From assembly GCA_008508345.1 (NCBI GenBank), contig QNGE01003534.1, forward strand, positions 1 to 64,000: DNA of 64,000 nucleotides, read 5' to 3'. The position numbers and the translations under genes were made by a program. The notes below the pieces were generated by a model. That model ran no database searches. It was given only the letters and a program-made list of their open reading frames with translations, and was not told the DNA's origin. This DNA is from Paragonimus westermani (lineage: Eukaryota; Platyhelminthes; Trematoda; Plagiorchiida; Troglotrematidae). Position 1 is the stretch's first letter, and every line of letters starts with the position of its first letter. Shown in pieces: positions 44,401-59,400 of this stretch.

Positions 44401-47400
44401 ACCACGTGGCATTAAACATCGATGAAGCAAAAGTTGGAAACAGAAGAATCACACAAAAGGATTCGAACTCCAGTTGTTTAGGTTAGACAGAGGTGACTAC
44501 GGAATGGTATTATCAGAAAACCCGAGCGGTCTTGGGTTTCGATTGCGCAGTGACACGTCAAACGAGATGATCGAATCAACAACGTGACCTAATTCCACGA
44601 TATGCCCAACAAATGAATGATTTCGGGTTTCTGTTAGCCACCTCTGTTGTTGTTTGCTGATTCATCGTGCCCACCAACCACTTTGACAAACGTTCAGCCA
44701 ATCTTTGACGTACGTGATGGTTTGTTCGACTAATGTAGACATCACCGCAACTGTAAGTGAACTGATGGATTGTGTGAGAAGCGGAGTATTTTGATGAGAT
44801 GCGAATGTGAGGAAGCCGAGCAACATTTCGATCCGAAAGTAAGAGACGCAATTCAACCGCAGGATATGAGCGAGACAATGCGAACTACATATGATCAACT
44901 ATGAGGGGCAGTCAGAAATACCTGCTTAACTGAAACTATACACCTATCAATCATGATCAGCCCTTCCTTGCTAGGAATATCCATAAATATCTTAATGTAT
45001 CAGTTTGTGGCTAAGTTTTTACTTGATATTGTATCCTCTATTTGTAAGCTGTTATTGTTACCAATCTGTCAAGCTCTGTGAGACAGTGTTTGAATGAGGC
45101 CAGATTTGCACTGGACAGTCGCATTTCAATCATGCCTAAAAGTATACTCACTAACGTTGGGCCATGTGGACTGCCCATCACAACGCCATCAATTTGTTAG
45201 TAGGACAATATCTCAAAATAAAAAACAGGCATTCTCCACACACATAAGTACAAATTCAGTGAGCTATTTGAGAGAGACAGACAAACAAATTCTTACTGGA
45301 TATAATGTCAGAAACATTGATTAGAACGTTCGTGCACAAAGGGTCGATGTCGATAGAATACATTTCATGAGAACTTAACGATATGTTCTCAAATGAATGT
45401 GCAAATTGATAGTCCTTCGCATAAGGAGTAAACATTTAGCGCATAGGGTTGAGAAGGTGGATGAGTTATCTGGCAACCTTGTGGCACGCTGAGTTGTTCG
45501 TTCACAGAATCGACCTTACTGGTAGGCTACGCATGCGTTATCGACGCACCATTTAATTGTAGTGTGCAGGTTCTGATAGGTTTCATCTGCCTGTGTTGAA
45601 CTTCCGAGATGTGACCATGTAGTAGAATTTGCAAATTCCTCGAGATTTCCGATGAACAGTAGCGGATTTGAAAATCACTCAATTTTGATTCCAGCTTCTG
45701 CATTCGGAAAGACTTTCCAATCGGCCTCTTTCAAGAAAAGCACTAGACTCGAGTTCAGCTCTTGCTAGAGCTCGTCAGCAGTGCATATCCCTGTCAAGAT
45801 CAGGATTGGAAGTTGAAAGTAACCACATCCCCGACTACTCGTCGGTTTGGTGATACCGGAGAGTTCGACTTGTCTGCAAAGTCCTATTCGTGGAGTTAAC
45901 AAACAGTAATTGTGTCTCCTATCGAGATGATGGAGCAACACGATCGTTACTCACAGACGAATGTGGTTGAGCATTCAGGTATGATAATTCGGCCGTGACT
46001 AATGTGAGGTCAACTGGACAGTGATCAACATGGCTGTCTCCTGAAAGAGTGACTGAAGTAGTAATCCCGGCCATTATAAGAATACACACCACTGACGAGC
46101 CCTAACAAGAGCAGAACTCGAGTCTAGTGCTTTCTTTTCCGAAAGAGCCTAGCTGGAAAGTTTTTACGAACGCGGAGGCTTCGATTGAGTGTGAAGTCCA
46201 CGAGATTTAACAGTGTGCTGCCTGAATAGGATTTCAGTGCACCTGTGAAAACGGACTCATAATCAACCTCATTCAGGGTCACAATACCGGACCTTTTGTT
46301 TGAAGAAGAAATATTGCTTGACAGTCTAATAGGGTTCAGATATTCAGCATCAATGATGACTTACGGAGAGGTCAATGAGGTGGTGAGAAACGCTTACCAG
46401 TTTTGTGCGGAACCATTATTCATTGTGCTGGAACGTTGAAGGGAGGCTTTTCAACTGATCATGCAAATTCTCAGGTTGCACCCGTGTTTTCAACCGGTCG
46501 GCCCACTTAGGATGAACTTTAAACTTTAACCCCAAAGTTCAAACCGCCAGCTGCGCTCGTGAAAATTGCTTTGATGATTAGCTTGCATGTGCTCCATGCC
46601 ATCCACAGGAAACGTGCGTCCCAGATTCGAACGACATAAAGAGAACTGTGAACTATGCAGTTTAAACTCCAGTACTCTTTGAAATGTTTTTGACGGCCCT
46701 GTGTGTGAATAAACCGTTGCCTCAGGCACCTTGCCTACCTTGAAATTTGTAGCAACTGCTTTTCTTGCATAAGGCCCGAGGGTTAGCCGTTTCTGCCGTT
46801 GCTACAATCATGTTACAGAAAATCGGATGTTTTACGTTTGGGATTGATGGACAAACGAAACGTGCTGCTTCAGTCGTGTTGTGAATCCTGTTCTTTAACG
46901 AACGATTCAAATCGTGCCGGTGAAGACGATGTTTTAGACTACTGAATAACCAATATATAGCATCACACAGGAACAACAAAAAACCACTCCTGACCCGTTC
47001 TGGGATGCTTGCTCATTTACGAGGTCACTCGAAAACGATTGACCGATTTCGGCCCAACAGAAGAGGAGTACCAGCTAGGGGAAACAATTCATACATCTTC
47101 CTGCAACCTCGGTGGCCGCGATCATGAACTGCAACCTGATTTTGAGTCACGGATCATGGGTCCGCATGGGGTGCTGACGAGATCTAACAAGGTGTAAACT
47201 ACTGCCCACCAACTTTCCAGCAATCATTGAGACCGACTGCTTGTAGAGAGAGTTTTTCTTCCACATGTTACACAGAATCTCGCAGCTTAGAAAAAGCATT
47301 TCATGATTCGGCCCTGGACAGAATAAGTCATAAAGATCAAGCACTTCTTGGACAGACAAAACGACATCACCGGTATAGTCAAATTACACAATCCTGACTC

Positions 47401-50400
47401 TTGGGAAAAGTTCAACGTCACCATTGGTTACATCACTACTGCTGGTCGTTGGAAGACAACGGCGTTTGAGCAGTTGACAGAGGGTGGACATTTTAATTCA
47501 TCTACGAGTTACGAGAAATCCAGCATGTGCCTCGCGACACTGTTATTCAAACCTTTCGGATGACACTTGAAGCAGATCGGACACTCACAGATTACGCGTA
47601 ACTGGAATCAGACTAACTCATCGGTGGTTGCCACAAACGTCGAGACGGTTTTTCTAAAAATTGGCGTACCTACTGATTTTTCCCGAAACTAAGAAACATC
47701 GTCGGTAGTACAAACCTTGGATAAAGGGGTAGACAACTTTCAAATAAGAACTTCTTAGCCAAAAGAAGTATGGAACGATCGCTTGAACTTAGAGCCTGGT
47801 GGCTCGTAAGAAATAGAATATCCTAAGAACATCTTTGATGCCAAGGGGTCATACCTTGGCAGTCGGTGAACGGCACCGCATTAGTTAGAAGCGATGTAAT
47901 GAATGCTAGTACGCTGTAACAACAACAAATTTAATCAAACTTTGTCACACTTTGAATTTCCTTTAATCCTGTGCAGAAAATACTAGAAGAAAAGTTATCC
48001 TCACTGTCGTGAGGAACAGTGTTTTGAGTTAGTACCATCCGGTCAGCCTCATGACCGATTTTCAATGAACAGGTGAGCAAGAATTTGAACATTCTTTCGG
48101 AAATCCACCACTACACACACATTCTGCAACATTTCAGTGAATTTGATCGAAAAGATCCCATCACTAAATAGATCGTATTTTCATCTATTAGGCTTCATAT
48201 AATGAGTTTACACAGTGGGAATAAAACTGTTATCGCAGGAAAATGGGAGACAAAGGGAAATAAAAAAGAGATGCAGACTGGAGAACAACATACGAAGTGG
48301 ACACGAGTATGTTCTAAATGGTAATACGGACACTGGCTGCAACAACGCTTTCAAACAATGAAATCCATTGTCATGTGGACGTCAGTCACGGGGGTAACAA
48401 GGCTATACAATACCAAATCTTGATATTAGATTTCATCTCTCAGACGCTGGCCACAGATAGGTCTTCGGGCCTTTGCTATCAGTCGACACCAGTACGCAGA
48501 AGCTCAACCGTCACGGAGATTTCGAGCACGCCCTGGTATACTTAAGGCATTCTCCGAGCAAATTAGTCAGACTCTACGAAAGTTAGCAGAGTATTTTTCT
48601 GTAAAATTAAACATCAGGATTTGAACCCGAACATACGATAACAGACTCATCATAAGTACTAGTGTGAAGAAAAATATGAGGAAAATCACAGAAGTCAAGC
48701 GTTACACATATACAGACCGAAAGTAAATGAAGAGAACATACTGTGAGATAAGCCAACTGCAGTGCCATTTGGACAAACGCGTCCGGAGAGAATCCTTGAC
48801 GTTTTATATAACCACTACCGAAATCCAAGAACCGCACTACTACCAAATCGATGGTATCCGCCAAAGCGCGCGCCACACCATACGAAGACTGGATCGTCTC
48901 GGTGCACTGTAACAAGAGGTCAAACAAGAAACAAAATTCTAATGTTCTATAGTATGCTGACATGAAAATAAGAAAAATTAGATTTGCACACCATAATGCG
49001 TTTGCTACACGACATAAAACAGTTCACACAAGAATTAGACGTTAGCAACTAGCTGAAACTCGACCGTCAGGACTAACCAAAAATACGAAGCTTGAACATG
49101 AAGCCTTGTGAATGAATCAATGTTTCGGGTATTCAACTAAAGCACTCACTCCATTCAGTCCGATAGCCAATCAGATACCACTGTTGATCGCGGCAACAAA
49201 CACATTAGGTAGAAACGAGCATGTATAAAAGGTCCAACTAGTGAACGGCTTGCTGAGTTGTTTCAACCAATAAAAGATAACGGCAACCCTGTTCGATTTA
49301 CAGATACGGAGGCGCAAACTACGCCGAAAGTCACCACTGTTTCCATCGTTTGCAAACAAATGTTTTTACACCTATGTTCACTAAAAGGGATGACGTAAAC
49401 CAAATGGTGCCTCAGAGCACCAATGAGCATGATACACAACTGATATATACGAAAAAGACCACGAAGTTTCTAACAACCATAAGAAAGTATCTCGCGCCTA
49501 TGCTGCATCCAACTCAAGTGCGCGCGAAGGTCAACACGACAACATAACGAAGATAACCTAATACTCACATTATCAAACAGAAGATAAAATCGTTTGAAGT
49601 CAGCGACACCAAGACAATCAGAATGAAGCACGTGCAACAGTGTTCGGACCGCACACGTCGCCGATATCTTCAGGATTATTAGCGACATTAAAAAGCCTGT
49701 TATATTGGAGGCAAACAGAACCAAGCAATTTTTCGTGGGGCGGGCAAACGGTGTTGTGGTTTAGAAACAAGCAAACCCGAAGATCCTTTCCATTAAAGTG
49801 TAAACCTCACTTCTTGCTTACTCCTAACGTTATGTTATTCTCAATCTGCTTACCAATAACATGCTAAACACGACGCCCAGACTGTTTGACTTAACTCGTA
49901 CGAAATTTGGTGCGGATATTTTATAATGGTGTAAACTAGATCACACATAAAACTTCATTTAGCAACACTACGATTAGTTTAAAAACCCGACAATCTGATT
50001 TTTTATCATGTACACATCTGCCGGGCTTGCATAGCGAGGTGTTCTGTGGAACGTTTTCTATCTCCAATCCGTTTACATCAGAGAAATTAAATGAAACGGT
50101 CACAATGATATGAAGCTTGACCACAGGGACGGAACGAAACTTTCTGGCAAAACAATTGTAATGAGAATTATTCCAAACTGAACACCACCCACACATGTTC
50201 GCAGTCTTTGCACTCAGATAAGCCCTTCGAATTGCTCACATCCAAAGGTAGCTCTAAACTCGAGTTTCGCTCTCGTCAAAGCTCACCACTTATGCACATC
50301 CTCGCCAGGACTGGAAAGTACACTCCGATCCCAATACGTCAGTAACCTTACGACTGGCATGCTCGAACGGTCATACACAAACACTCAACCATAATCTGAT

Positions 50401-53400
50401 GTGAACAATGTTTAGATTGCCTGCCCAATTATCCGAATGTAAAGGCTGCGGTCAAGTGTGGTTGGCGTTCAACTTGAACTAATCTAACTGGCCGAACTTT
50501 CACCAGTGCAGCCATTGTCTGCTTCTTTGGAGTTCAGTTTTAACCCCAAAAGACAAACTATTGTAACAGGACTGACAGTGAACTTCATCACAGGTTCGAC
50601 AAAACAGCTACTTACATTGTTATCCGTTTCATGTACAGGGCAAGCGGCTTCACGAATGTATACATGATATGGAGTTCGAACTAACACTGATTATCGCCAG
50701 TAATCGAACGAATAACTTGAAGTGAACCACTCACCTGTGGGGTAATATCCCAACGCAATCGAGTCGGCAGAACTCTTTCAATGATTGGTCCATCGCATGA
50801 GCCATTTTCTGCGTAACTATTTTATCGCGAAAATGAATGGCAGACAAAGAGAATGGGAAGAACAGAGAAGTTATGAAAACGGAAAGAGAAAGTGGCATTT
50901 TTACTGATATTATCGATTAAGATTGATAGGGCATGGACTGCGCCCACCGCCCAAAAAAGCTGATCTGGTGTGCTTACAAGAATTGTGTGTAGAATGTAAT
51001 CAAGCCTAGTGGGCAAATAATGATACGTTGTGTTTTATACGGGCAAGCGAAATTAGTGAGAGTAATTCTAATGTTGTGATCTGGTGGAAAATAATTATTC
51101 AAGCATAGGTAGCCCCATAACACTACGTATATGCAGTAGGAACAGTGAGAAAGCCACCGAATTTGAGAACCCATTCTAAATACTCCAACAACACGTGATA
51201 CAGCAGCAACGAAAACATCAGCCATATGTCGATGACTGATACCGAAAACACAGGGAGAATATTGGGCGCGGAAGTTAATTCACAGAACTAATTTCAAGCT
51301 CGAACAATCAATATAGATATGCTTATACATCTCGTACGCAAACAATCCAGCTACGCGTTAGACCAATAAAGATCAAATGTGCATGTAATCTACGTACAAG
51401 CTGCGTCAGATTGAAAACCGTAACCATTTGATGCGCTCGAGGGATAACCGAGTTGACATTGAGGCTATTCTCGCACCTCTTGTGAAACAATGTCCTTAGC
51501 CAGTGTCTGATGTGTCTTAAAAATCCCATATTTAAAAAGAAGCTCGGAATATATCAAACCATCATATAGCAAATGAAAGTAACTTATCGTTTGCATACAC
51601 CTTATTTTACGATTTTATGCCAATCGACTGGAAGGTTGATTATCAAGAATTTCGACTAAGTTACTTTTAAAACATCAACCACTTTTCCACGTCAAAAACA
51701 TTCTCTTCATGCTCAAGATCATAACAAATGTTTCTCAAAAATTCTGAAAATTCCTTAATAAGGTCAAAATTGTTATATAAGATTCTTGTTCGTTCGTTCG
51801 CTTTAGTTACATCGACAAAATGATAACCGAAAGGGTATAGGAATGGGTATATATCAGCAAAATGCTAGTGTCTATTTGGCAATCATAGCTTAATGTGTGT
51901 CTCAATATCTGAGTTAGATAGGTTTATATGAGTAAAATAGGAAAATGTGAAAAGAACTGAACGTGGAAGTGAGATATTACGATGAAATGTAAAATTAATG
52001 ATTGGCCTATGTACCATCTGACTGAACACACATCTTACATACCAAATTTTGGATTTATTCAAGTTAACAACACGGAAAAACTGTCGCAAAATTCCTTGGT
52101 AGTCCCATATTTTGCCCCGGGCAATGATGTTGATCAGTTTTTCGTGTGAGAACTCATTCCTTTCACTGTTTATCCAAACCCCGACCAATTCAACGTCATC
52201 CGAGGATTGATCACATTATAGCTTTTGACGCTGCATGCGGTAATGATATAAGGTAACGACAGACTTGGGTTTCATAAAAAGTGATGTACATCTATGAACC
52301 TATGTTAATGTCTCATGAATACGAATTGCTAACCGAAAACTCCTTCATATCGCGGGAGGTTTGAATTCAAGTAGGATTCCTCGGGCTATTCGAATTCCCT
52401 ACTTGCGAGTAGTGCATTTCTCTCGTCAAACCGGGATCACCGCGGGATCTTTCAAACAGTTTCTCGAAACCGCCGACATGCCAAGTTAGTAAGTTGATGT
52501 AACGTGCCTCTACTGGATGACAAGTTCTAGTCGTTCGCACATTACAATCTCTTTCTACCGATATCTGCCGTCTCGATGAGAAATTCATCCAATGTCTCAA
52601 CGTTACCACACGTCTCTCGTATCTGTCTGAAACGTCCCAACGCATGGGTTGGGAGTTTGTGGTATCAGCTGTTGGCCTAACTGATGTTGAGGTTACACTA
52701 AGCGAAAGATTCGAAGCCGTACTTAGTGAACGAATATCCGCCTGTAGCCGTTTTGTGTCACTCGTGAAAAACGATCTACTGAAATTCAACAGGCATCGAA
52801 TGGCCAGGCGTCGTATGCTTGTTAACTCTCCTTGTGCTTCGACCGGCTGCAGTTCGAATACAATCGAATGTGAATTTTACTAGTTACTTCAACGTTATCC
52901 CCATAAAGCAAAATCGTCAGACATCGTGATACACACTGCTAATTTGAGTGATCGAGTTGGGCGGTTGAAAGTGAATGATAAGCTTGGGTGGGTACGAGAT
53001 ACACTCCATTAGGAAAATAGTGAGCATGTACTGCACCTGTTTCCAGTGTGTATCACCTCTTAGCATTACAAACGTTGCTGTACAACATGACATTAATCAA
53101 CTTCAACTTAACCCTGCACTCAGATGAAGCATACTGCTAACAGTTACCATTGGAGAGGTGGCGCTCTAGAATGTCGACTGGGTTGGATCACTTGCCTCGA
53201 CCCTGATCATCCTCTATCCAGAGTTGATTTTTCCGGTGTCATGGTGAAAGCTTAGCATCAAGTGAATCGAGGTAAAAAGAAAAAGAACTTTCAAATACGG
53301 CATCACTGAGTCAATGAAACAGCCAGTTGACACCCGAATGAGTGTTCGTTGTTGGCTCATGACCTTATGTCTAATGTTAGCATGCCAGCATACGGGATGT

Positions 53401-56400
53401 TTGTAAAGAAAGCTGTCTCAATCCCTATTTTCGCAGCGTCACACGACATTTCTAACACTGGTCAATGACTTCCTGCCGACAGCCAGAACAATGCTACCCG
53501 TAAAAGTGTTAGTGGACAGGAGCTTCGAAAAACTCAGTCACCTAGAAATCCGATGTACTCGTCGTGCTTCGCAACCTGAAATAGCCGCATCTTCAGGTGC
53601 CTGATAGAAACCTTTTCAGACCAGCTGAGACCTGAATACTAAACATCACGATATGAACAAAAATTGAAGAAACTGTTAACCACATATGGCTTACCAAAAC
53701 GCTTGCAACGCTGGGCAGAACACTCTAAATTGCAGCTCAATTCGAAAGGAACAGAACAAAACACGACCTCTGGGCCCCAACCACCGACATAACATGCGAT
53801 GTAGAACAATGCAAGGTTCCGCGACTTCCTAAGCGCTAGAAGACGCGCTGCCCTGTTGGCCCTCCTCCGATCACTTTTCCAACATCAAAGTGACGTGTTC
53901 AATTAGCAGTTGGCTCTCAATGATGGCAAAACGTGCTCTCAAGAATCTATTTCCGAAACTTGATAAGCAGCCACTATAATCTACATGTATGAAAAAAATG
54001 TTTACCAAACGTTTTCCCCCACTTCCAGGGGAAGAGCAAGATTCCAGTTCCATGGAATACTCATGCTAATTTGATTCATCGTAGGTTCCTCCGTTTCACT
54101 TAATTTGAACAAGAAAAGAGCAGGCCGTTTTCCGCTCTGGAATTATAAAACAAACCCTCACTCATCGTCAAACATTCGTACCGTTATCGGAAATAAGTTA
54201 TGATTTCCGTTTACATTTATGCAGCGTTCGATTCTGATAACAAAATGATTCCCTGATACCGATCTTTTGGGGAGCAAATTCAATAAAGATAGGTTTTAAG
54301 ATGCGCAGGTGTCTGCGGAACCTTACCATGTCTACTTCTGATCACAGGTGGTGTTCAATGAGGTTGCCCACTGCCATCTTCCTGCATTAGCTTTGCCATA
54401 GTGGATATCCTAAACAGATCACTTGGAGATGAGTATTTCAATGGAAACGCACTTTTCTCGAGTAACACTGTGATTTGAGCTATACTTACCATACTGATCT
54501 CACTTGTGACAATTTAGAGAAAACTAAACACACTTTGGACGTGCTTGCCATATCAGTCAGTAGGTAACGAAACGTAAATCGCTCCTCAGAAAAGTAGAGA
54601 ATTAATTCAGAAATTTGTTCTCAATCCTAATATATCTGAGTCACAACCGAACTCAGCGAACAGACGTGACACACATTCTGTAAGAATATCCGTGTGCAGA
54701 GGTAAAAACGATATTCGGATACCATAGTTCATCTAAGGGAAGAAAGTCAAAAGTTTAATGCTAAACGATCACTGCTACAGGTCACAACTTAGATTAGTTG
54801 ATGATTAATGGTGACTACACAGTCAACTGTATAAGTTAAACGCCACGATTCATTTTGATGAGTATCTATTCTACCATTGAATTGCGATCGCTGTTTGCCA
54901 CAGACAAGATAGTTTTCCATGTGAAGAAACGCGATTCCTCTGACCATTCTGATTAGTAAGTCATTCGTCGATTCAACTGTACGTTATCAGAATTCACCAG
55001 AATCTACGGTAACGTATGGTGGAACATATGCTCAGGTGATTATTGCTACATGCGACGATCCAGTGGGAACTAAAGGTAGTGCCCTCAGATACGACAAAGA
55101 ACACAATGATAGGTCATTCAGTCGGTGCGTTCGAAGTCCTAGGGTGCCATTCTCAAAAACCGCCTGAATCAAACGGTATCAATCTGTTTTTTGTCGGCGG
55201 AAGACTTTTGACAGACCTGTGTTACTTCAACAATATCCAGCTGAAAATTTACGACAACGAAAAAAACGTTTTTTAATCCGAAATTTTAGTTGCCTCAGAT
55301 CGATTTTGACAACGGCAGTGTATCGAGACAACTGGGCAAAATCATCATTACTCGCAAGCAAATATGACTGAGCGTTCACCTATGATGATTCGGTCGTGAT
55401 TAATGAGGTCAATGGCACAGTAGTTAACACGGTTGCCCGAAGAAAAAGTGGCCAGAGTTCTAGTCCCGGCCGTGGTAGAGGTATGCACCACTGATGGGCC
55501 TTAACAAGAGAGAAATTTGGGTTCAGTGCATCTTTCCAAAGAGGCTGTTCTATCTTAATGCGACGGCTGTGATCAAATGTGAGTGATGTTCAGTCTGGAA
55601 TTAAACAAATCCCTGACTACTCATCAGTAACCTAAAAGTACACTTGAAAGTAGCAGAGGTCAAATAGCGTGGGTAGGGTCAATATGCACTGTCTCACGTG
55701 ATAGATCAAATCGAAAGCTTTTAAGTGAAAAGAAGGCTGATCTCATTCACAGGTTGTTACATAGTCATTCCCAAACAGCCTCTCTTAAACCTTACGATAG
55801 ACCGTAGCTTTGTTCGACTGATTACTTGTTAGTCTAGGAACACACCGAACAGCCTTGGCTGGTTCTTTTAGACATGCTGACTTCTATCGGTCGAGTGTTG
55901 CGTGTGCGGAATACGAACGCACTACGTACAGAGGTCATTTAGCAAATGCAGTCGTTCACCGAGTTTCTTTGCAATCGAAAACTAAAAATGATGTTATCCA
56001 ATTCGTGTAACTCTCTTCAAACAAAACGTGTTCAAGCTATATACAGCGAAAAATGTGCAGCGCAGCAAGTGACAGGTTGATGCCATCTAAGGATGTGTAA
56101 GCCATCTATCCATATATTAAGCTTACGTGTTCTAAAAACAGGAAATCATGTGACCTTATACTACCGGTACAGTCTTACGAGGACACCTGTGTCAAATGAA
56201 CAGCAATGGTCATAGGGTGTATTTAGTCACTAATTTCCTTGAACCATTGAGTTCACTAGTACAAAGCTGATGTAGCTCAAAACTCTATGAAAACTGGCAG
56301 ATAAAAACTAGGCGAACATGCGGTTCAACTTACTGTTCTCCTGGTAACTGATTCTGAATGCCTTTGAATTCATAGGCTGAAACAAGTTCGGCAGCGTGCC

Positions 56401-59400
56401 CCATGATTGGTGCGTCACCCCTGGGGAGGGTGAGATCGGACGTGTTAGGGAAAGCGAGCGGCGCAGATTTTATCCCAAAAAAATAGACGCACTAGTATAA
56501 AGTCTCGAAAAGCGACAGAAAGGAGAACATAACCAACAGGATGGGCTAAGGATAAGACAATACTTCTGCGTAACATAATTTCTACACATTGAGTTCAAGT
56601 GTACACACGGATGGCGTTGGGTTTAGCTATAAAATGGGTCAGGGGTTGTTCAGCTGACGCTCGCAGCGAAAAGTCGAAATGTCACGTGATCAACAAGAAC
56701 GTGTTGGTGTGAAGAGGTTTGATCAGCAATTCTGTAGCTCTGACAATATCCAAAATTCTGTTTTATCAACCGCGTATTTCGTGAGCCCCGTCGGTTTAAC
56801 TAAGAACGTAGCTAACATGTCAAAATGATTAAAACGACCAAGAGTAACAGAATAATCCGCTTCAGATAACGCTTGGGCCGTTAAGTTGTAGGAACGTGCT
56901 AATCGTCCGATTGTCATCGGTGGATGTCTCCGAGAAAATGGAGGCAAACTTTTTTTTTCGTCCTCAAAATATTGAAAACATATCCGATATTGAGAGCATT
57001 TTCACACCTTTAAACAGAGGATGTGGATAGAGTATTGGCCTTTGTAACCGTTGAAGACCAGTTTATTCATTTAACCCCATATTGCTGGATTTAACCAATA
57101 TATCCACTTCTCAATAAAGCAAAATTATCGGAACTTTCCGTTCTGGTGTTCTCGCTTATTCTCAGTATGTCATTGCTGTTTCATCAAAGTTTCAACGTTT
57201 ACTTTCATTAGTCCACCGCGTGGGTAGCAAAACACCATTCTACAGAACTGTTTGTCACGAGTGGCGCGCGTTACCCCGTTAGCCTTACTGTGCTTGATTA
57301 TAGTTTCCATATTTACGTCAAAAACCCTCATCCCTCTGCATCAGTTGCACGTAGACTTTCATTCCAAACAGATTATCGTTCAGCCTAATCGTACCGCTTC
57401 TAATCAGTTCGACGCTCATAACGAATTTGTCAACAGCCGCCCTTTTACTTCGCCCCTTAACGTGCGCAGCGTGTCCGTCAAATGTGCACCCCACAGCAAT
57501 ATGAGGCAAACTTTTAAATTTATGTCGGTGTGCACTTCTACCTCTGTTTTTCTTCATCTCGCATGTTATTTTTGCAACAAACAAGATAACCATCAAATGA
57601 AAAGAACGGTCGGTCAGTAGCTGATCACCACAATATAAGATTGCGATTCACCAACAATGTAGTAATTAAACAATTCGAACAAACACTCGGTCAACCGATT
57701 GAATATACACTCATTTACATTGTTGTTTGTGTACGCTTGGAAATGTTCCACAGAGAATGAAAAGTAAGACTTACCATGAGTGTTCAACATTGAAGCCAAC
57801 CTTAAAAGTGAAAACAGAGACAGGCGAAGCTGAGAAAAACACAAACCAGTCAGCACAAACAAACATCACAAGCAAAGCTGTGGACAGGTAAAAACAACCG
57901 ATTGATTTGCCGATGGGAAAATGTCGTTTCACCGTGTGTAGATGACAGCTCGGAAAAGTTCGAGAAGGAAGCTAAATTTCAAGCACCCGGAAACATGAAA
58001 ACCAAGCCCAATTCCAAAAGAACAGATGTGTAGAACGAACGCAAGCAAAATGCTGCGCACAATCAATTGTGCACTTCATAGTCACATAAACCGGTTCAGC
58101 AGGCCGACGATCAAAAGGCTTATTGTCCTTCAGTTTAACGCATCGGCAACCTCTTTCCGATAAAGGAACGGCTCGCATGATAGGTAAACAAGAGTGCACA
58201 GAAAAGCGAAAGAAGAGATATCAACTGTCCCGTTTCACTCAACGACGTGTTTCCCCTAATCTTAATTTGCTATTAGAGTTGAAGTGAACTCTTATTGAAC
58301 TCGCCTTATTCTTCTTCTGCAGGTTACGTGTCTTGACATTCGTTGAAACAGGAGGCAATCAGCATTAGGCTCTCATGCACTTAGTACCGAAATACACGGA
58401 AATCTAAGCACAAACTCCGCAATAACTGGGTTTGAGGACGCAACCTCAGGAGTGACAACCGGCTTCTCCTTTATTGAGTTAGTTCCATCGAAAAGAAGTG
58501 GATATCGAAAACCGAGAAAAATTGCCAGCAGTATACCGTTAAACCCAGTGTGATAAATCGAACACACAACCATCAGCAGACAAGATCAGGGTTCCAGTGT
58601 AATCAGCTAAAAACGATTTTTAGCCAGTAACATCCTCACACAGCGGTCAGTGCCGCATATACTGAAACATTAGCAACGCAGATTGTGGTTTAATGATGAG
58701 CGTTCATCGACAACAACTCAACTTCAAGCAAGTCGATCATCCAAGTTTTCTGCTAGAACTCCTGGATCAGCTCCATGCGTGCAACCATGTTATGCATACA
58801 TCATCACCACAGGTAGCAATACATCAGTTGTTGACACCAGGGCTTAACTGGCATTCAACCAGTAAGAGAAAAACCTACCCTTGTTTAGAAGTGGGAGGAG
58901 GAGAAGGAATGGGAGATAATTCACGCCAAAAGGTTTGCAGGTACAAATTCAAGCAAAAATCAGGATAGAAGCGAGAGTAAGATAATCTCCCTGCGGTTTT
59001 TATCATCTTATTTTACTTAACGCGCTTACCTCACATAAAACACGTTGGACGGAATACACACATCGATAATCAAAATATGAAAAAGATTCGCATCTTTGAC
59101 ACCGTGTGAACTGCAGTCGTAGCCACAAGGTAATATGGATTTTAAAGTCGCTCTGTGCACGCGATTACTGCACTTAACCAACTACTCACAACTAGGAGTG
59201 TCACTCAGCTTATTCGTAGTCGTGACCTACCGAAATGTTCTGTCTCACATGTAATCTATCAGTTCACTTGCAGTTGCGGTGGCATCTATATCGGCAGAAC
59301 AGATCGATGCCTACGACAAAGAATGGCTGAACATATGCCTAGGTGGTTGATACGCGCCATGACGCAACGGACATTGGCAACAGAACGACTGAGACGAAAT

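Noticed and set aside
52367..52789. Minus-strand frame containing PMRWDVSD, considered as the CPT1 RLRWDI exon
   Set aside because: The exon at 50735-50816 (LPTRLRWDI) fits in sequence, length and phase; this frame does not.
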